From the NCBI GenBank assembly GCA_045536305.1, contig JAZSNH010000079.1:1-61039 (forward strand): a stretch of 61,039 nt of DNA. The letters are read 5' to 3'. Positions 49,323 to 58,751 of this stretch are shown in pieces (position 1 is the stretch's first letter; each line of letters begins with the position of its first letter). The notes below the pieces were generated by a model. It saw only the letters and a program-made list of their open reading frames with translations. It made no database searches and was not told the origin of the DNA. The stretch comes from JAISGQ01 sp045536305. GTDB lineage: Bacteria > Bacillota > Clostridia > Oscillospirales > Acutalibacteraceae. A program made the position numbers and the translations under genes.

Positions 49323-52300
49323 ATGAGTTTTTTGACATCTGTAACCGACAGGCTTTCTTCCTACAAGGATCTCAAGGAAGCAATTTTAAAGAACAGACTG
49401 CCTGCTGCAATAAGCGGGCTTTCTGCCGTTCATAAGGCACATTTTATATCCTCCCTGTGCGCCCAGACAGGACGCAAGGCTGTTGTTATAGCCGCCGATG
49501 ACCTTGAGGCAGGAAAAATATGCGGTGATCTCTGCGCTATGGGTCTTGAAAGCGTTATTTTCCCCACCCGTGATCTCGATTTCTTCCCTCTGGAGGGGCG
49601 CAGTCATGATTTTGAGCACGCAAGAGTAAATGCCTTGAGCCGCATGCTGACAGGTGATTTTGGCGCGGTGGTGCTTTGCGCCTCTGCCGCAATGCAGTTC
49701 ACTCTTCCTCCCGAACAGCTCGAAGAACGCATGCTTACTCTGCGTTCAGGTCTTGATATTTCTCTCGACAAGTGCGCCGCGGCACTGACTGCAGCCGGTT
49801 ACGAGCGTGTTTTCCAGATTGATGGCACCGGTCAGTTCTCTATCCGAGGCGGACTTCTTGATATTTATCCTCCCGATTCGCCCGCTCCTGTGCGTCTTGA
49901 ATTCTGGGGCGACGAAATAGACAGCATAAACTACTTTGAGCTTGAGTCACAGCGAAGAACCGACTATGTTCCCGAATTGAACATTCTCCCTGCGACAGAG
50001 CTTTCGATTGATGACTGGTCTTCCCTTGCAGACAGTATTGAGGAGATTGCAAATTCGCTCGTTTCCAAGTCCTCTGCTCCTGCAAAAAATCAGCTTCTTA
50101 CGGAAGTCGATGAAATGAGAAGCGGCAGAAAGCTTGCATGTATAGATAAATTTTTGCCTCTTATATGCAGCAGAGAAGCAACTGTTCTCGATTATCTGCC
50201 CGATGACGGGCTTATATTTGTTTCCGAGCATGTTTCTGTCCGCGAACAAGCCCGAGCGTATGAATCCGCACTTAATGAAGAAATAAAATCTCTTTTGCAG
50301 TCGGGTACGCTTTGCAAGGAGCTTTCACGCTTTTCCATAACAGCCTCAGAGCTTCTCGAATGGTTCGAAAACCGAACTGTTTTTATGGACACCTTTGCTC
50401 GAAGCGCATACGATGTAAAGCTTAAGTCTCTGTTCAACGCTACACTTCATCAGAACGCGGTGTGGAGCGGCTCTGTTGCTGTTTTAAAGGAGGATCTTTA
50501 TTCATTGCTCAAAAGAGGCTACAGCGTGGCTGTTATGGCAGGAACCAAAAAAGCTGCCATGTCTCTTGCTTATTCCCTCTCGGAGGGCGATGATGCGGTT
50601 TCCGCATTCTACGCAAATTCCCCCGAAGAGCTTGCGCCCGGAAAGGCTATGGTAATGGAGGGTGCCTATTCAGCAGGGTTTGAATATCCCGAAGCTCTTT
50701 GTGCGGTCATAACATGGGGCAAAAGCAGCCCCGCAAAAAAAGTCCCTGCAAGGAAATACAAGCGCGGTCTTGCAATTCAGGATCTCAGCGAGCTTTCGAC
50801 AGGCGACTATATCGTGCATTCCACCTACGGCATCGGTATCTTTGACGGTGTTCAGTCACGCACCTCCGACGGTGTCACAAAAGCTTTTATGAAGATACTT
50901 TATGCTCAGGGAGATATAATGTATATCCCCATAACTCAGCTTGATATGGTCAGCAAGTATATAGGCGGCGGCGACGGAGGCAATGTCAAAATAACAAAAC
51001 TCGGCAGCGGCGAATGGCAGCGGCACAAGGCAAGAGTAAAAAAAGCCGTAAAGGATATTGCCGCCCAGCTTACAAAGCTTTATGCAGAGCGAAAAAATGC
51101 TTCGGGCATCGCATTTTCGGAGGATGATGACTGGCAGCGCGATTTTGAGCTTCGTTTTGATTACGACGAAACCGATGACCAGCTCAGATGCATTACGGAA
51201 ATAAAGCAGGATATGCAGTCCTCCTCCCCTATGGACAGACTTTTGTGCGGCGATGTAGGCTTCGGAAAAACCGAGGTGGCACTGCGAGCTGTTTTCAAAT
51301 GCGTTATGTCGGGGAAGCAATGTGCTATTCTCGCGCCTACCACCATTCTTGCATGGCAGCACTATCAGACAGCGTTAAGACGTTTTGACGGCTTTCCCGT
51401 TTCCATTGAGCTTCTCTCCAGATTCCGCACCCCAAAGGAGCAGGAGGCAATAATAAAAAAGATTAAGCACGGTGAGATAGATGTTATTATAGGAACTCAC
51501 CGAATAGTGCAGAAGGATGTTGAGTTTTCTAACCTCGGCCTTGCCATAGTTGACGAGGAGCAGCGCTTCGGCGTTGCACAGAAGGAGCGGTTCAAGGAGA
51601 TATTCAGAGGTGTTGATATGCTCACCCTTTCGGCTACACCTATCCCCCGAACCCTCAACATGGCGCTCGGCGGTTTAAGAGATATTTCCGTTCTTGAGGA
51701 AGCGCCGCAGGATAGGCACCCTGTTCAGACCTATGTTCTTGAGTACGATGAGGGCATTATCGCCGAGGCGATACGCAAGGAACTTCGACGCGGCGGTCAG
51801 GTATTTTATCTTCACAACAACGTCGGCACCATAGAACGCACTGCCATGAAGATCCAGCAGCTCGTTCCCGAGGCTGTTATAGCCGTTGCTCACGGTCAGA
51901 TGGGCGAAGGCGAGATGAGCAAGGTGTGGGCAAAGCTTTGCGAGCAGGAGGCTAATGTTCTTGTCTGCACAACTATCATCGAAACAGGTGTCGATGTTCC
52001 TAACTGCAACACACTTATTATAGAAGATGCTGATCGCTTCGGTCTTTCACAGCTCCATCAGATACGAGGCCGAGTCGGCCGTTCAACCAGAAGAGCTTAT
52101 GCATATATGACCTTCAGACGCAACAAAGAGCTTTCTGAAATAGCAACGAAACGACTTGAGGCTATAAGAGAATTTACGGAGTTCGGTTCGGGAATGAGGA
52201 TCGCGCTCAGAGATCTTGAGCTTCGCGGTGCAGGCAATCTGCTTGGCGGCGAGCAGTCGGGTCACATGGAATCGGTCGGATATGAAATGTATATGAAGCT

Positions 52301-52790
52301 CCTTTCTCAGGCGGTAAGCGAAGAAAAGGGCGAAGCTCCTGCGGAGACCGAAGCAGACTGCCGCATAGATCTTCAGGTGGATGCTTATATCCCCGAGAGC
52401 TATATCGAGCTGCTCCCCATGCGTCTTTCAATTTACCGAACCATTGCATCTATTCGTACCGCACAGGACAGAAGTGATGTCATAGACGAACTGATCGACC
52501 GTTTCGGAGATCTGCCCGACGAGGTCATCGGACTGTGTGATGTAGCCCTGCTCCGCAACAAGGCAGCTAATGCCGGAATATCCGACATCAAACAGCAAAA
52601 CGGCAATTTTGTGCTGTATCTTTCAAAAGCAGATATGTCAAAAATCTCCGCTCTTGCACAAAAACTTCGCGGCAGGGTGATGTTTACACCCGCGACGAAG
52701 CCTTATATAACGGTTCGTCCCAACGCCAAGCTTACCATTCTTGAAAATGCACACGAAATTGTAAATACCTATATTTCACCCGTTGAATAA
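49323..52790 (+). CDS. mfd: Transcription-repair coupling factor
   Basis: Mfd displaces RNA polymerase stalled at lesions and recruits UvrA. It has 1155 residues. The N-terminal UvrB-like module (about 1-250) is followed by the RNA polymerase-interacting domain near LSTGDYIVHSTYGIGIFDG (about 480-560) and the RecG-like translocase with CGDVGFGKTEVALRA, LAPTTILAWQHY, VDEEQRFGV, LSATPIPRTL and IRGRVGRS. The C-terminal TRCF domain starts at AYIPESYIELLPMRLSIYR. ATG 49323 has GGAGAGG upstream, 14 bp after pth. Confidence 0.97.
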   Translation: MSFLTSVTDRLSSYKDLKEAILKNRLPAAISGLSAVHKAHFISSLCAQTGRKAVVIAADDLEAGKICGDLCAMGLESVIFPTRDLDFFPLEGRSHDFEHARVNALSRMLTGDFGAVVLCASAAMQFTLPPEQLEERMLTLRSGLDISLDKCAAALTAAGYERVFQIDGTGQFSIRGGLLDIYPPDSPAPVRLEFWGDEIDSINYFELESQRRTDYVPELNILPATELSIDDWSSLADSIEEIANSLVSKSSAPAKNQLLTEVDEMRSGRKLACIDKFLPLICSREATVLDYLPDDGLIFVSEHVSVREQARAYESALNEEIKSLLQSGTLCKELSRFSITASELLEWFENRTVFMDTFARSAYDVKLKSLFNATLHQNAVWSGSVAVLKEDLYSLLKRGYSVAVMAGTKKAAMSLAYSLSEGDDAVSAFYANSPEELAPGKAMVMEGAYSAGFEYPEALCAVITWGKSSPAKKVPARKYKRGLAIQDLSELSTGDYIVHSTYGIGIFDGVQSRTSDGVTKAFMKILYAQGDIMYIPITQLDMVSKYIGGGDGGNVKITKLGSGEWQRHKARVKKAVKDIAAQLTKLYAERKNASGIAFSEDDDWQRDFELRFDYDETDDQLRCITEIKQDMQSSSPMDRLLCGDVGFGKTEVALRAVFKCVMSGKQCAILAPTTILAWQHYQTALRRFDGFPVSIELLSRFRTPKEQEAIIKKIKHGEIDVIIGTHRIVQKDVEFSNLGLAIVDEEQRFGVAQKERFKEIFRGVDMLTLSATPIPRTLNMALGGLRDISVLEEAPQDRHPVQTYVLEYDEGIIAEAIRKELRRGGQVFYLHNNVGTIERTAMKIQQLVPEAVIAVAHGQMGEGEMSKVWAKLCEQEANVLVCTTIIETGVDVPNCNTLIIEDADRFGLSQLHQIRGRVGRSTRRAYAYMTFRRNKELSEIATKRLEAIREFTEFGSGMRIALRDLELRGAGNLLGGEQSGHMESVGYEMYMKLLSQAVSEEKGEAPAETEADCRIDLQVDAYIPESYIELLPMRLSIYRTIASIRTAQDRSDVIDELIDRFGDLPDEVIGLCDVALLRNKAANAGISDIKQQNGNFVLYLSKADMSKISALAQKLRGRVMFTPATKPYITVRPNAKLTILENAHEIVNTYISPVE

Positions 52791-52807
52791 TCTTCACAAA
52801 ATTTCTA

Positions 52808-52836
52808 TTGCAATATATTGATAAATGGTGTATATT
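52808..52836 (+). promoter_or_regulatory. Promoter of the CAP-domain protein gene
   Basis: TTGCAA (52808-52813), 17 nt, and TATATT (52831-52836). The frame opens inside the -35, so the earliest in-frame starts are excluded. Confidence 0.65.
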
Positions 52837-52870
52837 GTACTCAGGTAAATTTTTCATGGAGGTGCTACTT

Positions 52871-54079
52871 TTGCTGTCCTCACAAAAGGTTTTCTACCTT
52901 GTTCTGATATCTATAATGCTGCTCTGTTCGGTGCTTGGAATCAGCGTTCAGGGTACAAATACCTATTTCCCTGTTGAACCTATTGATTTTATCGAACAGC
53001 CGGATGGCTCTGCCGAGATCGTCGGCCAGCTTTCCGATCTTGATGACGAGGATATAGGCTTTGACAGCACATCCATCGGCATGGATGTTTCTGTCGGCAA
53101 TACCACAACTACCGAAGAAGGCTATACACACAACGACAATATCTCTTATATTGAAACGACCACTACCACGACGATCCCTTCTTCGACCTCGGCCGAGCAA
53201 GGCAATCAGCCCGCCGGAACAACCACGACTACCTCGACAAATTTTCCGACCACGACCACTACACGCATCTCAAATGCTCCGACCCAGACAACAACTACCA
53301 CCACTGCACCTGTTGTCCCCGGATCAACAGCAAGAACTACCACTCGTCTGACTACCACAACCACAAGAACGACTACGCGAGCTACAACAACTACCACCAG
53401 AGCTACAACAAGAAATTATACAAACTCCGGTAACATAAGCTTTTCGCTCAACTCCGGCGGCTCCACCGTCACTGAGTACAGAATGTATGTAGGCTCAAGC
53501 GTAAGACTTTACCTTAAGTCAGGATTTGCGGATACCCCCATCGCTGTTTACAATTCAGATTATCCGTATATCGCAGATACAGTCGGAAATGAGATAGGCT
53601 CTGTTGTGGTCAACGCTTACAGCCCCGGCACCACATGGATTCACGCCTCAAATATCAACGGTACATGTCATATCAAGATCACCGTCGATGACTTTGAATC
53701 ACGCGTTATTTATCTCTGCAACCAGCATCGTGCATCAAATGGCATTGCTCCTCTCCAGAAGGGCGGCAGCGATCTCAAGCGTGTTGCCGATTTAAGACTG
53801 TCAGAATCCTACACCCTTTTCTCACACACTCGTCCGAACGGAACAAAATATATTACTGCGTACAATTATTACGGTCTTAACTATTACTATGCAGGTGAAA
53901 ACCTCGCTCGCGGTCAGACATCCCCCGAACGGGTCGTTCAGGAATGGATGAATTCTCCCTCTCACAGAGAAAATATCCTCAACCCCAATTTCAAATATTG
54001 CTGTGTCAGCTCAGGAACCTCAAAGCATAACGGCATCACTTACACATACTGGTCGCAGCAGTTCTATACACCGCAATAA
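52871..54079 (+). CDS. Secreted CAP (SCP/PR1-like) domain protein with Thr-rich stalk
   Basis: The protein has ~402 residues. A hydrophobic signal/anchor (QKVFYLVLISIMLLCSVLGI) is followed by an acidic stretch and a ~110-residue Thr-rich stalk broken by Pro, Arg and Ala. A ~85-residue Ig-like domain (SGNISFSLNSGGSTVTEYRM to HIKITVDD) precedes the CAP domain (last ~125 residues) with FSHTRPNG, YYAGENLARG and WMNSPSHRENILNPNF. These hold the His/Glu residues of the CAP pocket. CAP proteins are widespread secreted proteins of varied, often unknown activity. TTG 52871 has GGAGGTG 6 nt upstream; ATG 52856 is the alternative. Confidence 0.85.
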   Translation: MLSSQKVFYLVLISIMLLCSVLGISVQGTNTYFPVEPIDFIEQPDGSAEIVGQLSDLDDEDIGFDSTSIGMDVSVGNTTTTEEGYTHNDNISYIETTTTTTIPSSTSAEQGNQPAGTTTTTSTNFPTTTTTRISNAPTQTTTTTTAPVVPGSTARTTTRLTTTTTRTTTRATTTTTRATTRNYTNSGNISFSLNSGGSTVTEYRMYVGSSVRLYLKSGFADTPIAVYNSDYPYIADTVGNEIGSVVVNAYSPGTTWIHASNINGTCHIKITVDDFESRVIYLCNQHRASNGIAPLQKGGSDLKRVADLRLSESYTLFSHTRPNGTKYITAYNYYGLNYYYAGENLARGQTSPERVVQEWMNSPSHRENILNPNFKYCCVSSGTSKHNGITYTYWSQQFYTPQ

Positions 54080-54115
54080 TCATTGTTTTTAATAACTCTG
54101 CATTCAAAACAAACC

Positions 54116-54152
54116 GCACCCCCAAAGGTCATGCTCTGACCTTTGGGGGTGC
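54116..54152. terminator. Bidirectional terminator between the CAP and sdpI-like genes
   Basis: A 15-bp perfect stem GCACCCCCAAAGGTC / complement around ATGCTCT, followed by TTTATC, between convergent stops. Confidence 0.85.
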
Positions 54153-54168
54153 TTTATCGTATGCTGTT

Positions 54169-55239
54169 TTATCCTATTTTCTCTGATAATTTTCTATAAA
54201 GCTCTTCGGTTGAGCTCATATCCTCACAGCCAAGCACGAGCATTTTTCCGTCTGCATTCAAAACGATAAACCCGTTGTTTCCTGTGTAGGTATATCTTGT
54301 GTAATAGCCGAATTCCTCATTGCGGAAGGTTCCGAGAAGCAGACGCGCACTGCCGAAGCCGCCTGTGCGCTCTCCTCCGTTGAAGCTTTCTCTCAGTTCA
54401 ACACTGTCTATGCTGTCATAGTTTACTTCTATGTCACTCCAGTAGGCAGTTTTCACCGCAAAGGCTTCTTCCTTAAATTCAACCTCAATATCGCCTGTAA
54501 ACATGATAACAGAGATCGCTATGAGCAGTATCGCTGTCAGAATTAACGACAGAATGATAAACAGCGATGTCTTTTTGTCCTTTTTCAAGGTGATTTTAAC
54601 GCCCTTTTTTCTGTACAGAATATATGAATATATCGTGGGAATCAGCGCCAGCAGAAGTACGATTACGATAAGAAATGCAAATTTCCATTTTGCGGGAAGG
54701 AGCGATGCGGCGATAAGAAGCACACCGCCAATTACCCAAAACCAACCTGCAAAGCGGTGTGTTTTGTTCCATATCTCTTCATCGTTGATCGTCCACGGCA
54801 CCCTGATGCCTATGGTGTAATTGGCTTTGCATTTTGGGAGATAGTTGCCGATAATGATAAACAATACACCCATTGCCGCTGTAATGATTGTGCCGATATC
54901 CAGCTCAACACCCAATGCAATGCAGTACATCACCGCCGATACTACAAGCGAGAGCAGCGGCATGAGCCATATAACAATACTAAATACCTTTGAGTTCTGA
55001 TTTTTGTTTTTGGGGTCCGCTGCGGAGAAAAGCACACAAAGCCACTGCATTGCAAGAAATATCAGAGGTATTCCGAAAACAGCCAGCGATTTATCTGCAA
55101 AACCGTCCGCTTCGCCCTGTGCATTCCAATGGGACACAATTACCCCGGGAAGCTTATTCCATAAAATAAGGCCTGCCGCAATGGGCAGCAATATCACAAA
55201 TGATGAAAGAAAAAGCTTACCGATATTTTTCTTAATCAT
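54169..55239 (-). CDS. SdpI/DUF1648-family membrane protein
   Basis: The protein has 356 residues. A DUF1648-like N-terminus has the hallmark LPGVIVSHWNAQGEADGFADKS. The central SdpI-like helices contain NYTIGIRVPWTINDEEIWNKTHRFAGWFW. Seven or eight membrane segments are followed by a soluble C-terminal PH-like domain (about 255-356). In Bacillus SdpI gives immunity to the SdpC toxin and senses it for the SdpR repressor. No sdpABC genes are nearby. ATG 55239 overlaps the upstream ArsR-type gene by 8 nt, so the two are coupled. Confidence 0.85.
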   Translation of the reverse strand: MIKKNIGKLFLSSFVILLPIAAGLILWNKLPGVIVSHWNAQGEADGFADKSLAVFGIPLIFLAMQWLCVLFSAADPKNKNQNSKVFSIVIWLMPLLSLVVSAVMYCIALGVELDIGTIITAAMGVLFIIIGNYLPKCKANYTIGIRVPWTINDEEIWNKTHRFAGWFWVIGGVLLIAASLLPAKWKFAFLIVIVLLLALIPTIYSYILYRKKGVKITLKKDKKTSLFIILSLILTAILLIAISVIMFTGDIEVEFKEEAFAVKTAYWSDIEVNYDSIDSVELRESFNGGERTGGFGSARLLLGTFRNEEFGYYTRYTYTGNNGFIVLNADGKMLVLGCEDMSSTEELYRKLSEKIG

Positions 55240-55510
55240 CGCTTTCCTTATCTCCTTTCAAATCTGCAGCCCATAATATTATTTCCTCCAGAACGGATGC
55301 ATTGAGTTCATAATAAATATATTTCCCGTCTCTGTTATCCCTTATCAGATCAGCTTCCTTCAGAACGGAAAGATGACGTGATATTGCCGCTGCAGTGATG
55401 TCAAACCGATCACTTATCTCTCCTGCAGGCATTTTTCCCTTTTTAAGTAAATTTAATATTTCACGCCTTACAGGGTCTGCCAAAGCTTTGAGTGTCATTT
55501 GCAATGACAT
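55232..55510 (-). CDS. ArsR-family repressor (SdpR-like)
   Basis: The protein has 92 residues. A winged helix contains LADPVRREILNLL, the recognition helix segment ITAAAISRHLSVLKEADLI, and the wing DNRDGKYIYYELN. It lacks the Cys/His metal-binding motifs of classical ArsR, as in SdpR. It probably represses its own operon through the CATTTAAC / GTTAAATG repeats that overlap its promoter. In B. subtilis SdpI captures SdpR at the membrane when toxin is present, and the paired gene here suggests the same logic. ATG 55510 has GAGG 7 nt upstream. Confidence 0.88.
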   Translation of the reverse strand: MSLQMTLKALADPVRREILNLLKKGKMPAGEISDRFDITAAAISRHLSVLKEADLIRDNRDGKYIYYELNASVLEEIILWAADLKGDKESDD

Positions 55511-55520
55511 GTTATCGCCT

Positions 55521-55549
55521 CATTTAACATTTAACCTAATTGTTAAATG
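55521..55549 (-). promoter_or_regulatory. Putative operator of the sdpR/sdpI-like pair
   Basis: CATTTAAC (55528-55535) and GTTAAATG (55542-55549) are a perfect inverted repeat with a 6-nt centre. A further CATTTAAC directly abuts it (55521-55528). The repeat covers the predicted transcription start. Confidence 0.6.
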
Positions 55550-55550
55550 T

Positions 55551-55579
55551 ATGATAGCATTTGTTTTTATATTTGTCAA
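55551..55579 (-). promoter_or_regulatory. Promoter of the sdpR/sdpI-like operon
   Basis: On the minus strand TTGACA (55579-55574), 17 nt, and TATCAT (55556-55551). Confidence 0.75.
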
Positions 55580-55654
55580 GCATATATGCCATAAAGAAAT
55601 TTTTTCAAAATATACCTTTTACAAAGCATTGCCGATTGCTTTATGCAATGCATA

Positions 55655-55695
55655 AGCCCCCGTACGATACAGTTTTTCCGTATCGTACGGGGGCT
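55655..55695 (-). terminator. Strong hairpin after htrA
   Basis: AGCCCCCGTACGATAC (55655-55670) and its exact complement (55680-55695) around a 9-nt loop, 7 bp past the htrA stop. There is no clear T-tract on the minus strand. Confidence 0.65.
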
Positions 55696-55702
55696 GACAG
55701 CT

Positions 55703-57034
55703 TTATTCGGTTATCTGATTGTCAAAATTTATAACAGCATCACTGCCAAGTATGATCTTGACCTTATAGGTTTGTGCATTGCCTGTCTGGCTTGCCTTTC
55801 TGCGATACATGGTAAGCTCTATTTCATCGCCTATTCTGTGAGCATCAAGGACAAGTGTGAGGTCTCCGATATCGCTTATTGTCTCACCGTCGATAGCTGT
55901 TATTATATCGTACACCTCAACCTTGCCTGCAAGGTCGGAATTTGCGGCGATTGACACTATTCTGACGCCCTGAGGAATGCCGTAGTAATTTGATTCTGCC
56001 TCTGTGACCGACTGGCACATTATGCCAAGCGCCGGTCTTTCAATATATCCTGTTTTCTGCAGCTGGCTTATTATTTCAAGAATGGAATCCATCGGAATGG
56101 CAAAGCCCATTCCCTCATATCCGTCCATAACGATCTTTGCGGTATTGATGCCGACTACCTGTCCGTACATATTTACCAGTGGTCCGCCGGAATTTCCCGG
56201 GTTGATAGCCGCATTTGTCTGAATATATTTTGTTGCTGTTTCTGTATCATCGATCACGCGATCTAAACCCGATATGATGCCGTTGGTCACAGTACCTGCG
56301 TACGCTTCGTCAAGGGGAGTGCCTATAGCTACCACTTCGTCTCCCACTACAAGCGCGTTTGAATCGCCTATCTCAGCCGCCACAAGTCCTGTTGTTTTTA
56401 TTTTGAGAAGCGCTATATCGCTCTTTTCATCATATCCAATGATTTCAGCAGGATATTCCTCTTCTCTTCCCATAACCTTTACCGTTATATCAAGCTTTGA
56501 ATTTTCCTCATCTGTTATAACATGTGCATTGGTTACTATATAGCCATCCTCGCTGAGGATTATTCCGGAACCGCCGCCGTAGGAGGTGCTGTAGTAATAT
56601 GAAAGCACCGTACACACCGAAGGCTGCAGCTTTTCTGCTACCTGTGCATACGTAAGTCTGACGGTAGGATCATCGGGCGGTGTGGTATCTGTTACGGGAC
56701 TTTCCTGCAGATTATCGATGATATCGTCAATATTGTCACCGATATCCTCATGCGAGGCTGTATTTCCCTGCTCGATGCCCTCTGCGGCGGAGGACTGCGG
56801 CACTGCAATGTTATGCGATGCTTCATTCTGCTTTATCTCGCGTCCGAATTTTGCCGCGGTAAAGCCTATTGTAACCGCCATTACCGCAGTAATAGCAACT
56901 CCGATAATGATACCTGCAAACAGCTTTCCGTTACCGCTTTTCTTTTCTTCACGGCTGCCCGGAAGTGCCGGCTGCGGATTCTGATAATAATTTACCGGCT
57001 GTCCGTTTCGGTCATCGTTATAACCATTATTCAT
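55703..57034 (-). CDS. htrA: Membrane-anchored HtrA/DegP-type serine protease with PDZ domain
   Basis: The protein has 443 residues. A Gln/Asn/Pro-rich cytoplasmic N-terminus is followed by a membrane anchor (about 38-60), an acidic linker, and a trypsin-like domain with the catalytic triad His171 (TNAHV), Asp206 (KSDIALL) and Ser282 (NPGNSGGPL). One C-terminal PDZ domain follows (about 335-430). It degrades or refolds damaged exported proteins. It lies just downstream of a two-component system, which recalls CssRS control of htrA in Bacillus, but it also has its own promoter. ATG 57034 follows AGGAGG. Confidence 0.94.
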   Translation of the reverse strand: MNNGYNDDRNGQPVNYYQNPQPALPGSREEKKSGNGKLFAGIIIGVAITAVMAVTIGFTAAKFGREIKQNEASHNIAVPQSSAAEGIEQGNTASHEDIGDNIDDIIDNLQESPVTDTTPPDDPTVRLTYAQVAEKLQPSVCTVLSYYYSTSYGGGSGIILSEDGYIVTNAHVITDEENSKLDITVKVMGREEEYPAEIIGYDEKSDIALLKIKTTGLVAAEIGDSNALVVGDEVVAIGTPLDEAYAGTVTNGIISGLDRVIDDTETATKYIQTNAAINPGNSGGPLVNMYGQVVGINTAKIVMDGYEGMGFAIPMDSILEIISQLQKTGYIERPALGIMCQSVTEAESNYYGIPQGVRIVSIAANSDLAGKVEVYDIITAIDGETISDIGDLTLVLDAHRIGDEIELTMYRRKASQTGNAQTYKVKIILGSDAVINFDNQITE

Positions 57035-57069
57035 AATAATACATCCTCCTCTGGTAAAAAGAACCTTTT

Positions 57070-57098
57070 ATAATATTACATTATATTCTCTGTGTGAA
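57070..57098 (-). promoter_or_regulatory. Promoter of htrA
   Basis: On the minus strand TTCACA (57098-57093), 17 nt, and TATTAT (57075-57070). A TATAAT also lies inside the spacer. Confidence 0.55.
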
Positions 57099-57134
57099 TA
57101 ATGTATATTGCTCATGTGAGAACACGATGAAATT

Positions 57135-58751
57135 TCAGGAAAGCTCAGAAGGACCGGAAACAGGCAGATGAAATTCAAATTCGCAATGACTGCCTTCCTG
57201 ACTTCTTGCTTCTATCTTTCCTCCGTGCAAGGTTATGATCGTCTTTACAATGTACAGTCCCAGACCTACGCCGGTTTTATCCTGGCTTCTGCTCTTGTCA
57301 GTTTTATAGAATCGGTCAAAGATATGATTCATGTCGGTAGAAGGGATACCCATTCCGCTGTTGCATATACTTACATACATATCATTCGAGCGCTGGCGTA
57401 TTTTTATTTTTATATATCCGCCCTCGTTTGTAAATTTGACCGCATTCTCCAAAAGATTGTAAACCACCTGATGTATCAGATCCTGATCGGCCTTTATATA
57501 CATCTGATAGAGATCTTCCATTCCGAGGATCTCTATTCTTTTTTCCTCTATTTTTTGCTCAAAGGAAAGCAAGGCTGTAAAAACGGTGTTTGCAATATCA
57601 AATTTTGAAACATTCAGCTTCATTTCGCCGCTGTCGATACGGCTCAGCGCCAGCATCGAACGAACAAGTCTTGCAAGCCTCTTTGTTTCTGTCGATACTA
57701 TACGCAAATACTGCGACTGCCTGTCTGCGGGAATAGTCCCGTCAAGTATTCCGTCGATAAATCCTGAAATAGTCTGCATCGGAGTTTTAAGCTCGTGTGA
57801 GACATTTGCGATAAAGCTCCTGTGCATCTTTTCACTGGCTGCGATAGCTTCGGCCATTTCATTGAACGCCTGTGCAAGCTGACCTACTTCATTCCTGCTT
57901 TTGTAGCGCACTCTCGCACCGTAATCGCCCGCTGCGAAACGAGCTACTGTGTGAGCCATCTGGCGAAGGGGACGAACCTGCTGATAGGTTATCATATACA
58001 CCGCGACAAAGGATATCATTGCCGCCACGATTACCACTATAACAACAAGGCGTACCACATCACCGCGAAACGCCTTGACGCTTTGCGCTGTGGATGCCGC
58101 AAAAACAAATGCAACTATTTCGTTTTCGTTATACTCATTTTTCGCCACAACAGGAATGCCCACTATAAAATGGTCATCGCTGTATATACCCGAAAGGTTT
58201 CCTGTTGTGCGATATTCTGCGGTACGTGCCGCTTCCTCGATAAGTCCGACAGGCAGATTGCCTCTGTGGCGGCAGCTGTATGCCACTGCCTGCACCGACT
58301 CGCTTGTCTCTTCTACAGACTCCGAAGCATCTGTGACCATTACCTGAGTGTCCTCCGAGCAGATAAGCACTTCCCCCTGAGCACTGACGATAAATACATC
58401 CGACTGGATTGATTCACCTATGACAATGATCGCGGTACGCAGGTTATCAACATAATTTTCGCTTATGCTGTATGTCACCTGCGGTGCTTCATCGGGATTT
58501 TCGGACGGCACCACCGTGCGTTCGAAATATTTCGATGCGGTTTGCGATACACTGCCTGCATTCTGTGCCAGAAGCTCCTGCTGCTCCGATTCCCAGCGAC
58601 GGCTTACAAAGTTCGTTACAAGTATGCCCAGCAAAATAAATCCTATCAACAGGGTAACGGAAGTAACGGTAAGATACTTTGTGAATATTGTTTGCGAGAG
58701 CTGATCTTTTATTTTTCTGAAAAAATTCAATACTCTCTCCGGCATGATCAC
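57135..58751 (-). CDS. Sensor histidine kinase
   Basis: The protein has 538 residues. TM1 (about 27-49), an extracytoplasmic sensor of ~180 residues with dCache/PAS-like wording (VDNLRTAIIVIGESIQSDVF), TM2 (about 234-256) and HAMP (257-308) come first. The HisKA domain has phospho-His319 in SFIANVSHELKTPMQTI. The HATPase has N box VVYNLLENAVKFT, G1 ICNSGMGIPS and G2 DKTGVGLGLYIVKTI. It phosphorylates the regulator encoded just upstream, whose stop it overlaps by 4 nt. GTG 58751 has GAGG at proper distance; ATG 58745 is the alternative. Confidence 0.95.
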   Translation of the reverse strand: MIMPERVLNFFRKIKDQLSQTIFTKYLTVTSVTLLIGFILLGILVTNFVSRRWESEQQELLAQNAGSVSQTASKYFERTVVPSENPDEAPQVTYSISENYVDNLRTAIIVIGESIQSDVFIVSAQGEVLICSEDTQVMVTDASESVEETSESVQAVAYSCRHRGNLPVGLIEEAARTAEYRTTGNLSGIYSDDHFIVGIPVVAKNEYNENEIVAFVFAASTAQSVKAFRGDVVRLVVIVVIVAAMISFVAVYMITYQQVRPLRQMAHTVARFAAGDYGARVRYKSRNEVGQLAQAFNEMAEAIAASEKMHRSFIANVSHELKTPMQTISGFIDGILDGTIPADRQSQYLRIVSTETKRLARLVRSMLALSRIDSGEMKLNVSKFDIANTVFTALLSFEQKIEEKRIEILGMEDLYQMYIKADQDLIHQVVYNLLENAVKFTNEGGYIKIKIRQRSNDMYVSICNSGMGIPSTDMNHIFDRFYKTDKSRSQDKTGVGLGLYIVKTIITLHGGKIEARSQEGSHCEFEFHLPVSGPSELS

